A DNA stretch of 64,000 bases from positions 267,211,692-267,275,691 of the forward strand of contig NC_081406.1 of NCBI RefSeq assembly GCF_030272615.1, in the 5' to 3' direction. The notes beneath the pieces are model-generated. The model was not told where the DNA came from. It searched no databases and was given only the letters and a program-made list of their open reading frames with translations. The stretch's first letter is position 1; each line of letters begins with the position of its first letter. The position numbers were made by a program, and so were the translations under genes. Positions 1 through 13,000 of this stretch are shown here, in pieces. This stretch comes from Cryptomeria japonica (Eukaryota > Streptophyta > Pinopsida > Cupressales > Cupressaceae).

Positions 1-890
1 GGCCTCCTTCATGGCCCCCTTCAACCTTGGCAAACTTGGGCCTTAGCACCCACATGACCTCCTTAGGTGGGGCGGACTTGAGTGTTGACTCCTACATGGT
101 GAAATTTTGGCTAAAGCATGGGGCGGACTTTGAAGGTCTCTCCTCATGGCTCTCCATCAAGGCGAAATTTTGGCTAAGGCAAGGGGCAGACTTTGAAGGG
201 CCCTCCTCATAGCTCTCTTTACCCTTGGCGGACTTGGGAGAGGGCTCCTACATGACCTCCATCTTGGGCGGACTTTGGTGGCGGCTCCCATCTTGGGCAG
301 ACTTTGGTGGCGGCTCCCATCTTGGGCGGACTTTGGTGGTCTCTCATCTTAGGCTGACTTTGGTGTTGTCCCCAACTTGGGCGGACTTCTATCATCTCTC
401 CCACCTTGGGCGGACTTTGGAGACACCTCCTCATGGCTCTCTAACCTATGGCAGAGTTTAGACTTGGCTTCTCATCACTTGGCATGCTTGGGCGGACTTT
501 AGGCTACACCCCTATGCACCCTACACATACATGGCGGACTTTGGAGTGTTGGCCACCATGGCCTCTTCAACCTATGGCAGACTTTGGAGTTGCTCCATGC
601 AAGGCAGACTTTAGGCAACACTCCCACCTTGAGCGGACTTTGGAGACACCTCCTAAGGCGGACTTTAGGCATCTCTCCCACCTTGAGCGGACTTTGGAGA
701 CACCTCCTAGGGTGGACTTTAGGCATCCCTCCTCTTGGGCGGACTTCAAGCATCTCTCCCATCTTGGCGGAGTTTTGGTCTACCTCCCAACATGGCGGAC
801 TTTTAGACATCTCCAACATGGGCGGACTTCTAGACCTTTGCTCTTCAAGGCAGACTTTTGGAGGCTCTCAAGAGGGCGGACTATATATGA
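1..890. repeat. Degenerate tandem array based on GGCGGACTTT
   Basis: About thirty imperfect units, roughly 25-40 bp each, built around the core GGGCGGACTTTGG and joined by spacers such as AGACACCTCCT or CATCTCTCCCACCTTG. The open frames through it are artefacts of the repeat. The array occupies the U3 part of LTR family A copy 1. Confidence 0.85.
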
Positions 891-942
891 AATATAAGAT
901 TTAAGTATAAGTTCTTATACTTTAAGTTATATTTCATATATA
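882..942. repeat. Long AT-rich hairpin in LTR A copy 1
   Basis: Near-perfect inverted repeat with arms of about 28 bp, beginning TATATATGAAATATAA and ending TTATATTTCATATATA around a 3-base loop. The equivalent hairpins at 14611-14692 and 39575-39660 carry the arm sequence TATATGGAATATAAC paired with GTTATATTCCATATA, so the two arms changed together. Confidence 0.8.
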
Positions 943-1869
943 TTGTCAGGATGTTTGAGAGTGGTTTCGGGCCTCTAGGACGAATAATGCAAAATCTAGT
1001 TTTTGGAGGATTCTCCAATTTTCCAGACTTAGTCAAATTTCAGGATCAGGATGACATTCCAGACTTAGCCAAATTTCAGGACATTTGAGGATCAGGATGA
1101 TTTTTCGAGCTGATTATCCTTTGAAGGTGCCATGACCCCCTAAAATATAGGAACTTAGCTTTTTGGGTCAAAACTTGAAAATATGGATCGCGGTCGAAGA
1201 AGGTCAGTGGTACAAGCGTAAACCCTAGGTTTGCATCCCGAAAAAGCGAAAAGCCAAAAATCTAGGGATTTAGCTTTTTTAGATCAAAACTTGGAATTTT
1301 CGAGTTCCGGTCGAAGCTGGTCAATGGTACAAGTGTAAACCCTAGGTTTGCATCCCGAAAAAACAAAAAGCCTAAAATCTAGGGATTTAGCTTTTTAGGT
1401 CAAAACTTGGAATTTTAGAGTTCCAGTCGAAGCTGGTCAGTGGTACAAGTGTAAACCCTATGTTTGCATCCCGAAAAAGCAAAAAGCAGACATCCCTAAA
1501 AAATAGGAAAAACTTTCTAAAAATAGCCATACCGAGGATCGGGCTGAAAATGCCAAAAACAAAACTTCCTAAAAAATAGGAAAAAGCAAAAAAGCAAACT
1601 TTCTAAAAATAGAAAGTTGTCCAAATTCGTCCAAATCAATTGCGATCTTCGTCCTTTGGCCTCTCTAAGCACTCTAGTGGTGTTCACACTTTGGAATCAC
1701 ATAACTTGCAAAAACTAACTTTCAATCGTCAAGGCCTGAAATGCTCTGAACTGGACAAGGCTTTGTGAAACTGTAGCAAAAGGTCATAGGACACTAACAA
1801 AACCCTAGAAAGCAGGAAAAGAGGGGGTCCCCATTTGCAATGGGGCGATGTGTGAAAAAGGTCACAACA

Positions 1870-3918
1870 GGACTATATATACATGCATGCATTAGTATAC
1901 ATGTTAGGAATGTAATCAGCCATTGCATATTTAACTCCTTTGCAGATACCGGAAGGAAGGCAAATGCAGACAAGGACAAAGCAGCAAGACGAAGGCAACA
2001 TCAAGGCTACTCCAACCGTTCCAGTCATTCAGGCAATGACTGGTTCCACTCTCAACATGCTCTATTTATTTTTGTACTCATGTATACATGTTTATGTATT
2101 TCCTTCCTGCACCTCATGTATGTAGCTAGTCTCACAACTCTTTGTGTGGGACGCATGTTTGAATATCAATAAAAATACTTCTCTTTTTTGATGAGATGTC
2201 TCTCTCTCTTTTGCTGTTACAAACTAGAAGTATTTAAAATATAATCCTTAGTTCATTTTTTCTAGTGCAATTGGAATGCAATATAGCAGAAGTAATACGT
2301 ACTTGTTTCATTTTGTAAAAACAAGCATATCTCAAAATATTTTTCAACTAGAAGTGAAAAATAGGTAATAGTCCCCATTTTGAAATAGGATTTAATAATG
2401 ATCAAATTGTTATCATAGCATAGGGAAAATTTGTTCAACATCAAAACTCTCTAGTATCCCCAAGATGGTAGAGGAATGAACAAATGTCCCTTGGATGATT
2501 GGGGATGTTGGGGGAAATGAAAATCTCTACAAGGCAAGGATATCCTTTGATTTGGTGAGGACATGTCCGGGATTTCCTTCCCTAAAGGAAGTGATTGTGG
2601 GGCAGCAGAGGGACATTCGATTCCCATTCCCGAGTCCCAAGGATGCCCCAATTTCCAAAATGGGCTGTTCTGGGTGGGATAATGCATCCCTGTAAAATTT
2701 CTGGAAAGAAATCATTACGGAAGATGAAATGGTTTCTCTCCCATATTTGACCCTTCATGTTCATCAGATATGGATGAGCTGTAACAAGAAGTAGCAGCCA
2801 ATCTGGACCCTCAATTCATATAAGCTGCTTTGCCCACCAAGATTCATAACATATGGAAGAGCTGTGACAAGAAGTAGACATAAGTCTAGGCCTTCAATTC
2901 ATAGAAGCAACGGTGCCCCTCAAGGAAAGGGGCAAATATCAATGCTAAGGAGATGTGGCACTCACATCATTTGGCAATAATAGAAATATTGATTCAAATG
3001 CTGATGTAGGACAAAATAGACCTTGATTTAGAAGGAGATTATCCCTGGTATTGATGTCAATCATAACTTTAGGTTTGGCATTGACACTAAATAGAATTAG
3101 AGTTGCCAACTCAAACATTACAATCCCTACAAACTATCATAAAAGAAAATCTTCCTCCTTGGAAACAACAACCCTTAAGATCACCTACCATCATGAAATC
3201 ACATCTTCAATATAAAATTAGGAATAGGAGTCCTACATCTTTCTTCATTAAATTGCAGAGTGATATTAAAGTGCCAATATTTTATTTGTATCCTCTTACC
3301 CTCTTACTCTAAAAGCTAGTTTATAGTCATAGGCACTTTGAATTGTAGGATATGGGCATAGTGTTGTCATTTTGAAATGAGATTCAGGCATACATTTTCA
3401 AGGATTCTACCATGTTACATTAAGAATAGTCACAAGGAGAGATATGGGTATAGGTACAACTTACAAGCACAAGGTCTCCATTTCTAACTCAAGCTTCCTA
3501 ACAGTTGTTTCGCTAAGACCAATGTTAATATACATATATTTCTTTTGTCTCCTAGATAGATATCATATATAAGCAGAAACCTGAAAACGCCTCAATTTTG
3601 GTAAATTGGAGAATCTTTAAGTAAAAAGGATATTTAAATCAAAATAGTTTAGGTACAAATTCAGGAGAAACTCTAATTAGTGACCCAATTCAGTCTATTC
3701 AATAAACTTATCCATCTGATTATTACCATGATACCTCATTCATATTGTGCAAAAATATTAATCCCATACTTACAGATTTTCATTCTGAAGTGATCTTGAG
3801 CTTGACGTCACATTCAAAAATCAGGTTTACTTGATCAATAAAATTAAATGAATAAATGCATAGCAAGCACTTAATTTCTGAAACACAAACAAACCAGATC
3901 AATATGAATTGAGATTAC
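1870..3918. other. Intron sequence without a recognised gene
   Basis: This lies downstream of the last visible exon in gene orientation. A TATATATACATGCATGCAT tract occurs near 1873, and 2165-2180 has a polyadenylation-like AATAAAA. Around 2450-2700 there is a G/C-rich block with repeated GGGATG and GGACAT words, but no terminal repeats that I could pair. No exon of the acyl-CoA dehydrogenase was seen here. Confidence 0.5.
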
Positions 3919-4092
3919 CTCCATGTTTCCTGTGTCCGGCGCATTGCAGTTGAAAATTTGAGGAGCCCAAACTGAGCGCCCCATGATCTCACATAGGTAT
4001 GAATAATCAAGATTTGAGAGACCAGCACCAAATAACAAATTCTCATGGTCATCCTTAGAAAACAACTTCTGCACCTTTGCAGCACTGTCAAC
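3919..4092 (-). CDS. IBR3: IBR3-like exon i (last visible): dehydrogenase N-terminal domain
   Basis: 174 bp, 58 codons, phase 0. [40 protein letters not shown] and [17 protein letters not shown], then gtaatc. The last segment is highly conserved in IBR3/ACAD10/11. The next exon (normally beginning with a LRYG-like segment) was not seen in 1-3918, so this intron is at least 3.9 kb unless that exon was missed. Confidence 0.95.
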
Positions 4093-7000
4093 CTGTATTT
4101 TGAGAAAGGTGAAAACAACCTCCGGGGATAAAACTGGCAAACGAACATGGAATTTCAGACACCTTGAGCATCAATTTTCTATAAAACTGATCATTTCTAT
4201 AATTAATCACAAACAAAATAATAATAATAGCTCCCAACACAGGCAATCACAAAATAACTTCATACTTACAGGTATCCACAAATTCCAGAGACCTTGATCC
4301 TTCGCCATTTCTTTTAATCTTTCTTCTGCAGGGTGAATTGTCCACCGCTTGTCTGATTGAGCAAGCCTAACAAAATCTTTTTCTAATGGGTAAATATGTT
4401 GCTCCATAAAATTCATTAGCTTCATTCTTAATTCCTGTACTCTTGCATTAGGAAGAAAACCATTCCCTCTGATAGGAATATCTTGAGTTTCTGTAACATT
4501 CTGCTGTGAAGAGATGTTTGCTTCCAATGTCACATTACCTGTTTGCAAACTTTAGTCAAACATGATTGAAAGGTTGATTCATTTATAGCAAAACGATTTT
4601 ATAATACTTCATAAGTTACAAATTGTCTCCTTCCATGGAATGATGAACCAGTATATCTAGACCAGACAGTGTAAAGTGTGTTAGAGATGGAATGTAAGAC
4701 AAATAGACATCAATTATCAATATTTAAAGGTTAGTTTATTTGAACATAAAACCAGTGCATTATATTGATACAGGTAAAGTAAAACTGGTTAGATCTACTT
4801 CCACTGTAAAAGCAACAAATACATGTAGAAATAAAATAACAGGCACAAAAAACCCCATAGGATAGGAAAAATATATACTAACATTGAATGCAAAAGGTCT
4901 CTTGAAAATTTGTGAGCCAAAAAATCTCAATTTATATCATAGTATCCATCTCTGCAGGAAAAATAAATACAAGAGGTCCAAAAATTGTGAAACATGTTAC
5001 ACCAAAATAAATGGAGGGAAAACAAAAACATATAGAATTTTTGAGAGATTTTAAGCATGCATGGTCCATTCTCATTCAAATAAATAATCTTTGGTCTTTG
5101 GATTACAAGTTCGCTACAATTTCTGGGTTGACATTTTTGAGTCAAGCTTCACGACACAAAGACAACAAATGGATTAGATTGCCACTTTTGAGTTTCTCTA
5201 TATATGTCTACAAACACATCTAGCCACTAGAGAAATATATGCCCAATGGACACATCCCCTACATTTTTTGGCTCATTTCTTAGAGGGAATGTTTAGGGAA
5301 TGGATAGGAAACATCCCTGCCCCTCCTCCAACCCAATTCTCCAAAAGAAATTTGGTAACATTTCCAAAACATCAAACTTATTGCAGAGAACGACAGCAGA
5401 AAAAAACAGACAGCTACCAATCCTATATGACCCAACCAACATAAAAAGCAATTTGAAAAACAAAAAGACCACAAACATGGAAAAAAGAGGAATGGGGGAG
5501 CCCACAAGGACCTCCACACCCCTTTACACCAACCATAAACCTAAAATAGCCCCACTAACAACCACAATTAAAAAACAAATTCATTTTGTCGCTTTCCACA
5601 TTGTGAAGAACAAAAGAAAGAGAACAATTGTGTGAAGAAAAGAGACCAATAGTGAGAAGAAGGTTAGAGTGTATCAAAAACACATCATTTAAGGTAAGTT
5701 TACTGCCCATTGTTTATTTGCACAAGTTCTTCATACACTTTTTTTTAAAGTTTTTTCAAAGTTCCAAATATAGAGTAATTAAAACATACGAAAGTGGGAG
5801 AAGGAAGTGAACTCTGATGTAGATGGAGGTGACAAACAGTCAACCTCCATTGACAACGTTGTTGCAGCTCTCCCTTCTAGAATCAACTCTGATTAGTGCT
5901 TTTAGCCACCCTTGATTGAGTTATCCTCTTATTCTCTTTCGGTGTGGTGTTGTTTGCTTGTGTTGCTTAGGTCTGGGTGTCTTTCCTTTATTTTTTACAT
6001 TTTTTTTATTTTTCCCTTTTTGAATTCTGTTTGTTTTGAGCCTCCCACCAATGTCTGGTGCTCTGGTGTATATCCTAGGAGTTATTGTTGGAGGGTGGGA
6101 AGTTATGGATGAAAAGGGGACAGACAACATGGTGGAAGATAATAATAATGACAAAAAGAATATTGAACAGAACAAAAATCTTACATAAAAGCTTTGAACA
6201 GTGATGAAAGAGTGGAAATTCCTTTGGAATCTAAGTTCCAAGAGCTGACAAAAGGAGATGGAGGAGGACGTCAACAAATCAGAGAAGAAGATAAGTTTCT
6301 CCTCCTTTGGAAACTCTTCTCATTAAACCAAATAAAGATGTGTTCAATTGTTTCCAAAGAGGAAAATAGGCTAAAGAACATAGTTGTATTTTTGTTGCCA
6401 TGAATACAGAAAATCTTCTATCAAGAAAATTCTTTCATGATTGGCTCCTATATGTTTAAGGAAAAAAAACTTGGTATATATGTTGTCATTATGTAAGATG
6501 GTTCAAAAAGGTCTTTTTGTTGTCTTCTTTACGAACCATAGCATGCAAAAAGAGCCTTGAATAAAGAGTATTGGAATGTAGGTAAGTCTATTTTCAAAGT
6601 TGTAGCCTAATCACTAGAAGTATTGAATGAAAAAGTTTTAGCTTTTATAGTTCTCATATGGTAATTAGCAAAAACATCTCACCTCAATTGTGGTATTTTA
6701 TCCCCCACTTGTTGCAGCCTCTGGGTAACGTCCTCTAGTTAGAGGAAACTGAAACCACCTAACCACACATGTATGCTAGGGTTTAGTCACTCTCTCACAT
6801 GGGGTCAACATTCCTAAGCAATTTGGAATAAACATGGGTAGCCATATGGTGATGTGCAAAAAATTGAAGTGTTAGGAGGGTTAATGACTACTTTCTCTAT
6901 AATAATGAAGGGCATCAAAAAAGAGACTACCCAAAATTAAAAAGGACCAAGAATAACTACACACCTGAATTTAGAGAATAAGAAATGATCAAAATTTACA

Positions 7001-10000
7001 AGATAATTTCAAAAGAAACAATCTAAAAGAAGGTAATCCTGTAAATGCTAATGCAGACAAAATCAACAACAGAATAGAGAGTATCAATAGTGACACTCAT
7101 GGCACTGAAAACCAAACATGATAGTTAAAGACACTAAAGTGAGCATTAAGCATAAAAAAATGCACAAGAGCTTGTTCTTCATAAAGTAGAGAGTATCTTG
7201 ATGGAATAACAAGAGGGAAATGATAAAAAGAGTAATAAGATGCGAAATATCAGCTTTGACTCATTGGAGCCAAATGAGAAAAAAAGATTTCTAATAAAGG
7301 AGAATTCTTTGGAGGGAAACAAAGGATATATAGTGCTTGACAATCCTCTATTCTTTAGTGATGAGGAGCAAGAAAGAGAAATTTTGAAAAAGATAAGCAG
7401 AAAAGAAAAAGATATAGTGCCCGACTGCATTTGTCCTTGTTTCTACTTGTGAGAAGATTTTGATCGATGTTCAACAAATTTTACAGTGTTTTCGGTAATT
7501 TCTTGTTGACAAAAATTGTGAGTTCTGTGCTTTTCTCATGATGTGATTTTTAGCAGGTTTAAAAAGCGACAATTTGCTATTTTTAGACCTGCAAATATAG
7601 GTTATTTGGCATCTTGATAACGGCTATAGTTCAGCCAAATTTTCCTACAATTTTTTGCAACTTTTTGTATGATCTTTTGATTAAATTTGTGGCTTTTTCC
7701 TATGATTTGGGGTTTTCCTACATTTTTTTTACAAAATCATGACTGCAATAGCAATTGTTTTGCATTTTTTTCTAATAGGTTCATAATTTTTAGGCACCTA
7801 GGGTTTTTGAGCGGCAAAAGAACATGTTTTTGCAAATTTCCATAATTCTAATGCAGATTTTTTTTGCCAATTTGTTATTAAAATTGTGGGTTTTGTTTGC
7901 TGCTTGAGTTTTCTAATTTTTTTTCCTAAAAATTTCAGTTGCTTACAAAAACAATAGGTTTCTTGTTTTTTTGACTTAAGATTGTGGGAATGATTGCTTC
8001 ATTCACCAACATCATGTTGGAAGGCAGCCAGAAGTTCACTAGAAAAAAATTACAACACCTAGAAATGGAGGATGCTCACTATCTTCGAATACAAGTGCCT
8101 TGATCAAATCATCCTTGAGACTAAGACCTGGCCAATGGTTGTGGATAAAGACCAAGACAAGTTCAATGAGCATAATCATAAAGCCATTATGTTCGTTAAA
8201 TTATAAGTCAACCGTTGAGATGCTTCCAAAGATTCCATCAAGCAAAGCTTCTGCAGAGAATTGGCAAACACCTTTGGAATCTGCACAAGGCATTAGATAA
8301 AGGGAGGGCATTATTCTTGAAAAATATGTTGTTCTTGATCATAATGGACTAGAAGATGTACTTGCAACAACATTTGATGAAAATAAAGGACAATCGTGAT
8401 CAATTGCAGGCTATTAGTTGCAGGATGGAAGAAGACATGGTGATTATAATGCTTAATAGCTTACCACAGTCTTATAAGCCTTTCATACACTCAACATCAC
8501 GTGTACCATGTTGACATGAAGTTTGATGATTTGTGCAACAAACTCTTGTAGCAAGACAGATGGAAAAACCAGCTTGGTAGCAGCAATGATTCAACAAGTA
8601 TAGAACAGACCTTTGCAGCCAAAGACAAAGGCAAAAGCAAGTAACCTTAGAAAAAATGTCAAGGACAAATGGAAGATACTTTGAAGAATTTGAAGACTCG
8701 CACATGTCATTATTGTAGTAAACTAAGTCACTTGAAGATGCATTGCGGAAAGAGATTGGCTAATAAAAAATCCAAACTAGGAGGGCCTCCACCAAAAGCT
8801 CATGTCGCACAACATCCTAAGAAGAGGAGTCATCCATCTCTATGTCTATGGCCAAACGACCAACTAACCACTCCAATTCTTTTACATGGTACATTGATTC
8901 GAGAGCATCACAAAAAATTTCACACAAGGATTGGTTCATGAGTATAAGGCTTGCTCAAGTTCAATGATCTTCGGTGGTGGTGAGTATATAGGTGTCAGCA
9001 AATACAATGTTCAAATATAATCTGGAGGGAAATCTCTTATTTTCTCAATGTATACCATGCTCTAGGAATGGAGCTCAATCTACTCTCAATGAGGCAGATT
9101 ATGCACCATTGTGCCAAGTTGGATTTCATTTTCAATTGACACAAGTGCCATATTGTTGACAAGGAGTCCAAGAAAACCATTGCATTGGGCATAGAAGGTC
9201 ATGGTTTGAGTCATCTTGTTGACACTGGAGAAGTTTAGGACCATGCATTTGTCACTTTGTTCCTTGATCCAAGGAGATCTTCTCACTAATCCCTCTCTTT
9301 CCTCCCGAGTGTTTGCAATATGTTTTCTTTCCTTATTTGGCCTTAGGGGCATTGTAATGTCCCCACTTTGAAATAAAATTCAATAATAAATGATAATAAT
9401 AAAATTAAAATATAAAGTAAAATAATTAAATATAATTAAATATGATTAATTAAAAATTAATTAAGTTAATGAAAAGTCAAAAGAAATGAAAGGAAAGGTT
9501 GTGACTCCCTCAACAATGAGATAAAAGGGAGAAGAGAACCTCATTTGAGAGGGGGGGATAATTTGGAAATGAGAAGTGCAGATCTGATTTAAATAATAAG
9601 TGCAGATCTGATTATGAGAGGTTGTGTCCCTTTCAAAGGGCAGAAATAATGAAGAGTTGCACTCTCTCAAAGAGAATGGTGAAAGGGTGTGTCTCTTGCC
9701 AAAGGGCATACATGATGAAGAGGTGTGACCTCTCCCTCACATTGAGAGATATAAAGGAAAGGAATCAAAAACATCTAGTAGGATCACCATGGATCAAATC
9801 AGATCAGAACTGTTATTAAGTTACAGGCAGTAACATCCTTGTTCTTGGTGGTATGCATGGGGATGTGTTTAATAAGTATGCTTAATATATGAAGCCCGAT
9901 AATGTTCTTATGCAAAATAAATAGTAATATTAATATGGACTGCAATATGTATGACAGTCATACTTAATTTCATATATATATTCATAATACATAAGAAATT

Positions 10001-13000
10001 AGTATACGTATAGTCTAAAACATGTTATTACTATCAGTATTCAAGAAGTGGGGAAGGAGATGTTCCTAATAGGGGACATTACAATTGGTTTGATACTTAC
10101 ATTAAGAACTAGGGATGTTTGATGGACAATTAATTTATTTATGAATATTTAATTGATTGATTTGCGAAATATCATTGATTTGATGCATGTTAAGGTGGAG
10201 TTGTCTCCTAATATATTCAGTCTGAGTCATAAGTATCTTGAAATTGATTAATTATGGCTAAAGCATCCCTAAACCCATAAGGGGACATTACAGGCATTAA
10301 CTGCCAAGAGCACAGCATCTGCTCATATCCCACTCTTCTTCCTCCCTACAGTTTCTCTCCTCGTACCGTTGCAGTTTCTGTTGTCGACGCTGCTTTCGAT
10401 TTTTTGTCCTCATGCAAGTCCTGGAGAGCAATGAGGTTATGTGCCAACAACCTTGGTAATATGGAAAGGAGACGATCGAAAGTGCCATTCACTATTAGGC
10501 TGTCCCATACAATGCTCTCAAGGACCTCGTTTTCATGAGCCTCCTGTCAAACGTACTAGTTGACGTATGATTCCCACAAGTATACCAAATCCTGCATGAA
10601 CTCGTCCTGCCTTGGGTCGTCCTCTTCCTCAAATGAATTTGGTCGTTCAATTGGTTGGCCCAATACTTTGCCATCTTGTTTGTCACCATTCTGTGTCAGT
10701 TAGATCTCTAGGTTCGAATCAGCAGTGGTGCCAAAATGTTTACTCTCGAAGGGAACTTACTTGATTATGTAGAGTAAACAAGATATAGTAACATACCAAA
10801 GAAAAGTAATTTACACCAGAAATGGCAAAAAGATATGTTCTTTTATTATCAAAGTGTAATGTTTATACAATCATGAATGTTTCCTGATACAGCAATCAAA
10901 GTATATATGGTGCCTGGCAGTTTGTTAAGACTGCCAATCGTCAGCAACTACCAGTAACCTCTTGGGAACAAAAGTAATTACATTGCCAATTATAATACTA
11001 ACAAATTATTTATGACTATGGCATAACTGCCACCTACAGATACAATGAAAGTTGGAAGAAATAGTTCAGTTTTGAAAAGATAATCGAAACGCTGATATAT
11101 TTTTGTATGATGTGATCAGATTTCTATATTGTGTTCATTATGTTTTGTTTATGTTGTATGGACTGTAGTGTGTCCAAGAAACTTGACTGCCCATCTGTTG
11201 ATGTGTCTTTTGTACACGACAGAACACAAAATAAAATACCTAAAGGTACCTTATCCTCTCTTGAATAAAGCTTCCCCGAATGCTGAAGATCTCGCAGAAG
11301 GATCAATCGGAGTAGCTCCAAAGTTCTGATTGTAAGTTCTCTACGTGTGGATAAGCTCTTGTGGTATGATGTGATTTTGCTGGAATCACAAGGGGACTTA
11401 CATTCGATGACCTGAGCGTCTGATTTGCTTTGGATATCACTGGAACGTGGGTCTTTACTGATCCTTGATTTTTTAAAAAGGGAAAAGGATAAGGGTTGGA
11501 GAAGGATCTAATTCTAACACTAAGAATGTAGGAGCAATGGATGACCTTTGATGAAACTTTAACTAAGTCTTGCTTTGACATGCTAGGATCATCTCCACAA
11601 GGTTAATGCAATCTTTTAAGGAAAGCTTTATGATGTTCAGATCACCGCTACAAGCATAGACACCGTCAGGTTGATGAATATCAATGAAGAAGCGATAATT
11701 GAAGTTAGGCTTAAGCTGAATGATTCAAGTTGACTACGCAAGGCAAGTTTGCAATCAACAAACCGCTAGTAGTATGGATATACAAATTTCACCATTGATC
11801 ATACAAATTTCACCATTGATCATACAACATGAAATTAAATTTGAGAAGTATAGAGGCCATGCAAATTGTAGAATCGACACATAGAATTCACCATTCCTTC
11901 AATGAAGTTTACATGTCTTTTGCAGCAATCTTGCCTTCTCTTTCTACTCTACTCTAAAATGCTATCTACTATTGAGCTACTAATTATTGACTATCTCTCT
12001 TTTGCTAACTCCTAACTATTCTCTGACTATTAACCCTTACAAATGAGGAGCCAAGGCTGAGCCCTTTACAAATTGACGGCTCTGATTGACTTAGAATCAA
12101 TGGCTAGAATTAAAGGATAGAAACCCTAATTAGGGTTTGTTATAACAAACTTCCTTAGCCAATGAGAAAATTGCATTCCAGGAGTGAGGACCAATAGGAA
12201 GAAGGGGTAGGTACACCGAAGTTTGTGTCGTCCCCGATGAATTAGGTACATTGAATCTGGACATGCTAAGATGGACCAATCCAACTGGAGGAAAAATGAC
12301 TGGGATGCCACCTTGTCTGGCGTTTGTGTCTTGGTTGATCTCTTTTTTGTCTTTTGACACAATGAATGATGTACCTCCTTGACTCCCATATGCTTGATGA
12401 GGCTTCTTCATTGTCAAGTGTTCTTTCTCTAGTAGCATACCTCGCCTTGAAGTGTCATTCTTCTCTGTCATCATGTGGTTTCTTCATGTGGTAGAATGAG
12501 GTCTTGAAGCTAGCTTGCAACTCCTCGAACACTTGAAGTCTTCCAACACTTCAAAACACCTTGAGTCCTCCTTTATGCATCTGGGACGTCCTTGGTGGTG
12601 ATGGGCTTAGAATAGGTCGTCCTTGTCCTGGCCTGATTTTCTTCCACCTGCAAAACAAACCAAAAGATGATTAAGTACACATGATATATTTATCTCACAT
12701 AGCATTTTCTACCTTAAATCATCAACAAAAAGGCATTAGAATGAAATTCGCTCAAGATCCGCCCCAGGGACAAGCCCTATAAGAATTTCGCTATGGACCC
12801 TTTGGAAGGGTTAGGAGTGAAATTTGCTATTTTGCTCAATTTAGAGCTCATCTCATTGCCTTGAACTTCTCTTGACCTTTGAATCGCTTTCTCCTAAAGA
12901 CATCATTGATTTGACATCCAAAAAGACCAAAAAAGAGGATTTCGCTTTGGACCTTGGCCAAGGACAGGACCTATAAGGAATTTCGCTCTGGACCCTTTGG

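Larger units (their letters stand above)
1..1869 (-). mobile_element. LTR family A, copy 1, truncated by the window edge
   Basis: Read on the minus strand, the element starts at 1869 with the family A head TGTTGTGACC, a short hairpin, and CCCCATTGCAAATGGGG (1826-1842). It then runs leftwards past an AT-rich hairpin into a tandem array at 1-890. The stretch 900-1130 is near-identical to 14650-14850 inside another copy. The other end lies off the left side, so length and target duplication are unknown. No coding capacity is visible. Confidence 0.75.

Noticed and set aside
448-904. Overlapping 106-149 codon frames on both strands in the first kilobase
   Set aside because: They follow the GGCGGACTTT tandem array in all frames; repeat artefact.
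6190-7450. LINE-type ORF1 remnant
   Set aside because: Length and composition are suggestive but none of the diagnostic motifs (PVWVRLPGLP-like segment, zinc knuckle) could be recognised.
9086-9352. 88-codon minus-strand frame
   Set aside because: It is the opposite strand of the Copia protease/integrase-start relic, which reads better on the plus strand.
10711-10733. Possible 3' end of a tRNA gene on the plus strand (GGTTCGAATC ... GCCA)
   Set aside because: The T-stem cannot pair and the acceptor length is short by two bases; it is better explained as a retrotransposon primer-binding site on the minus strand next to an LTR.
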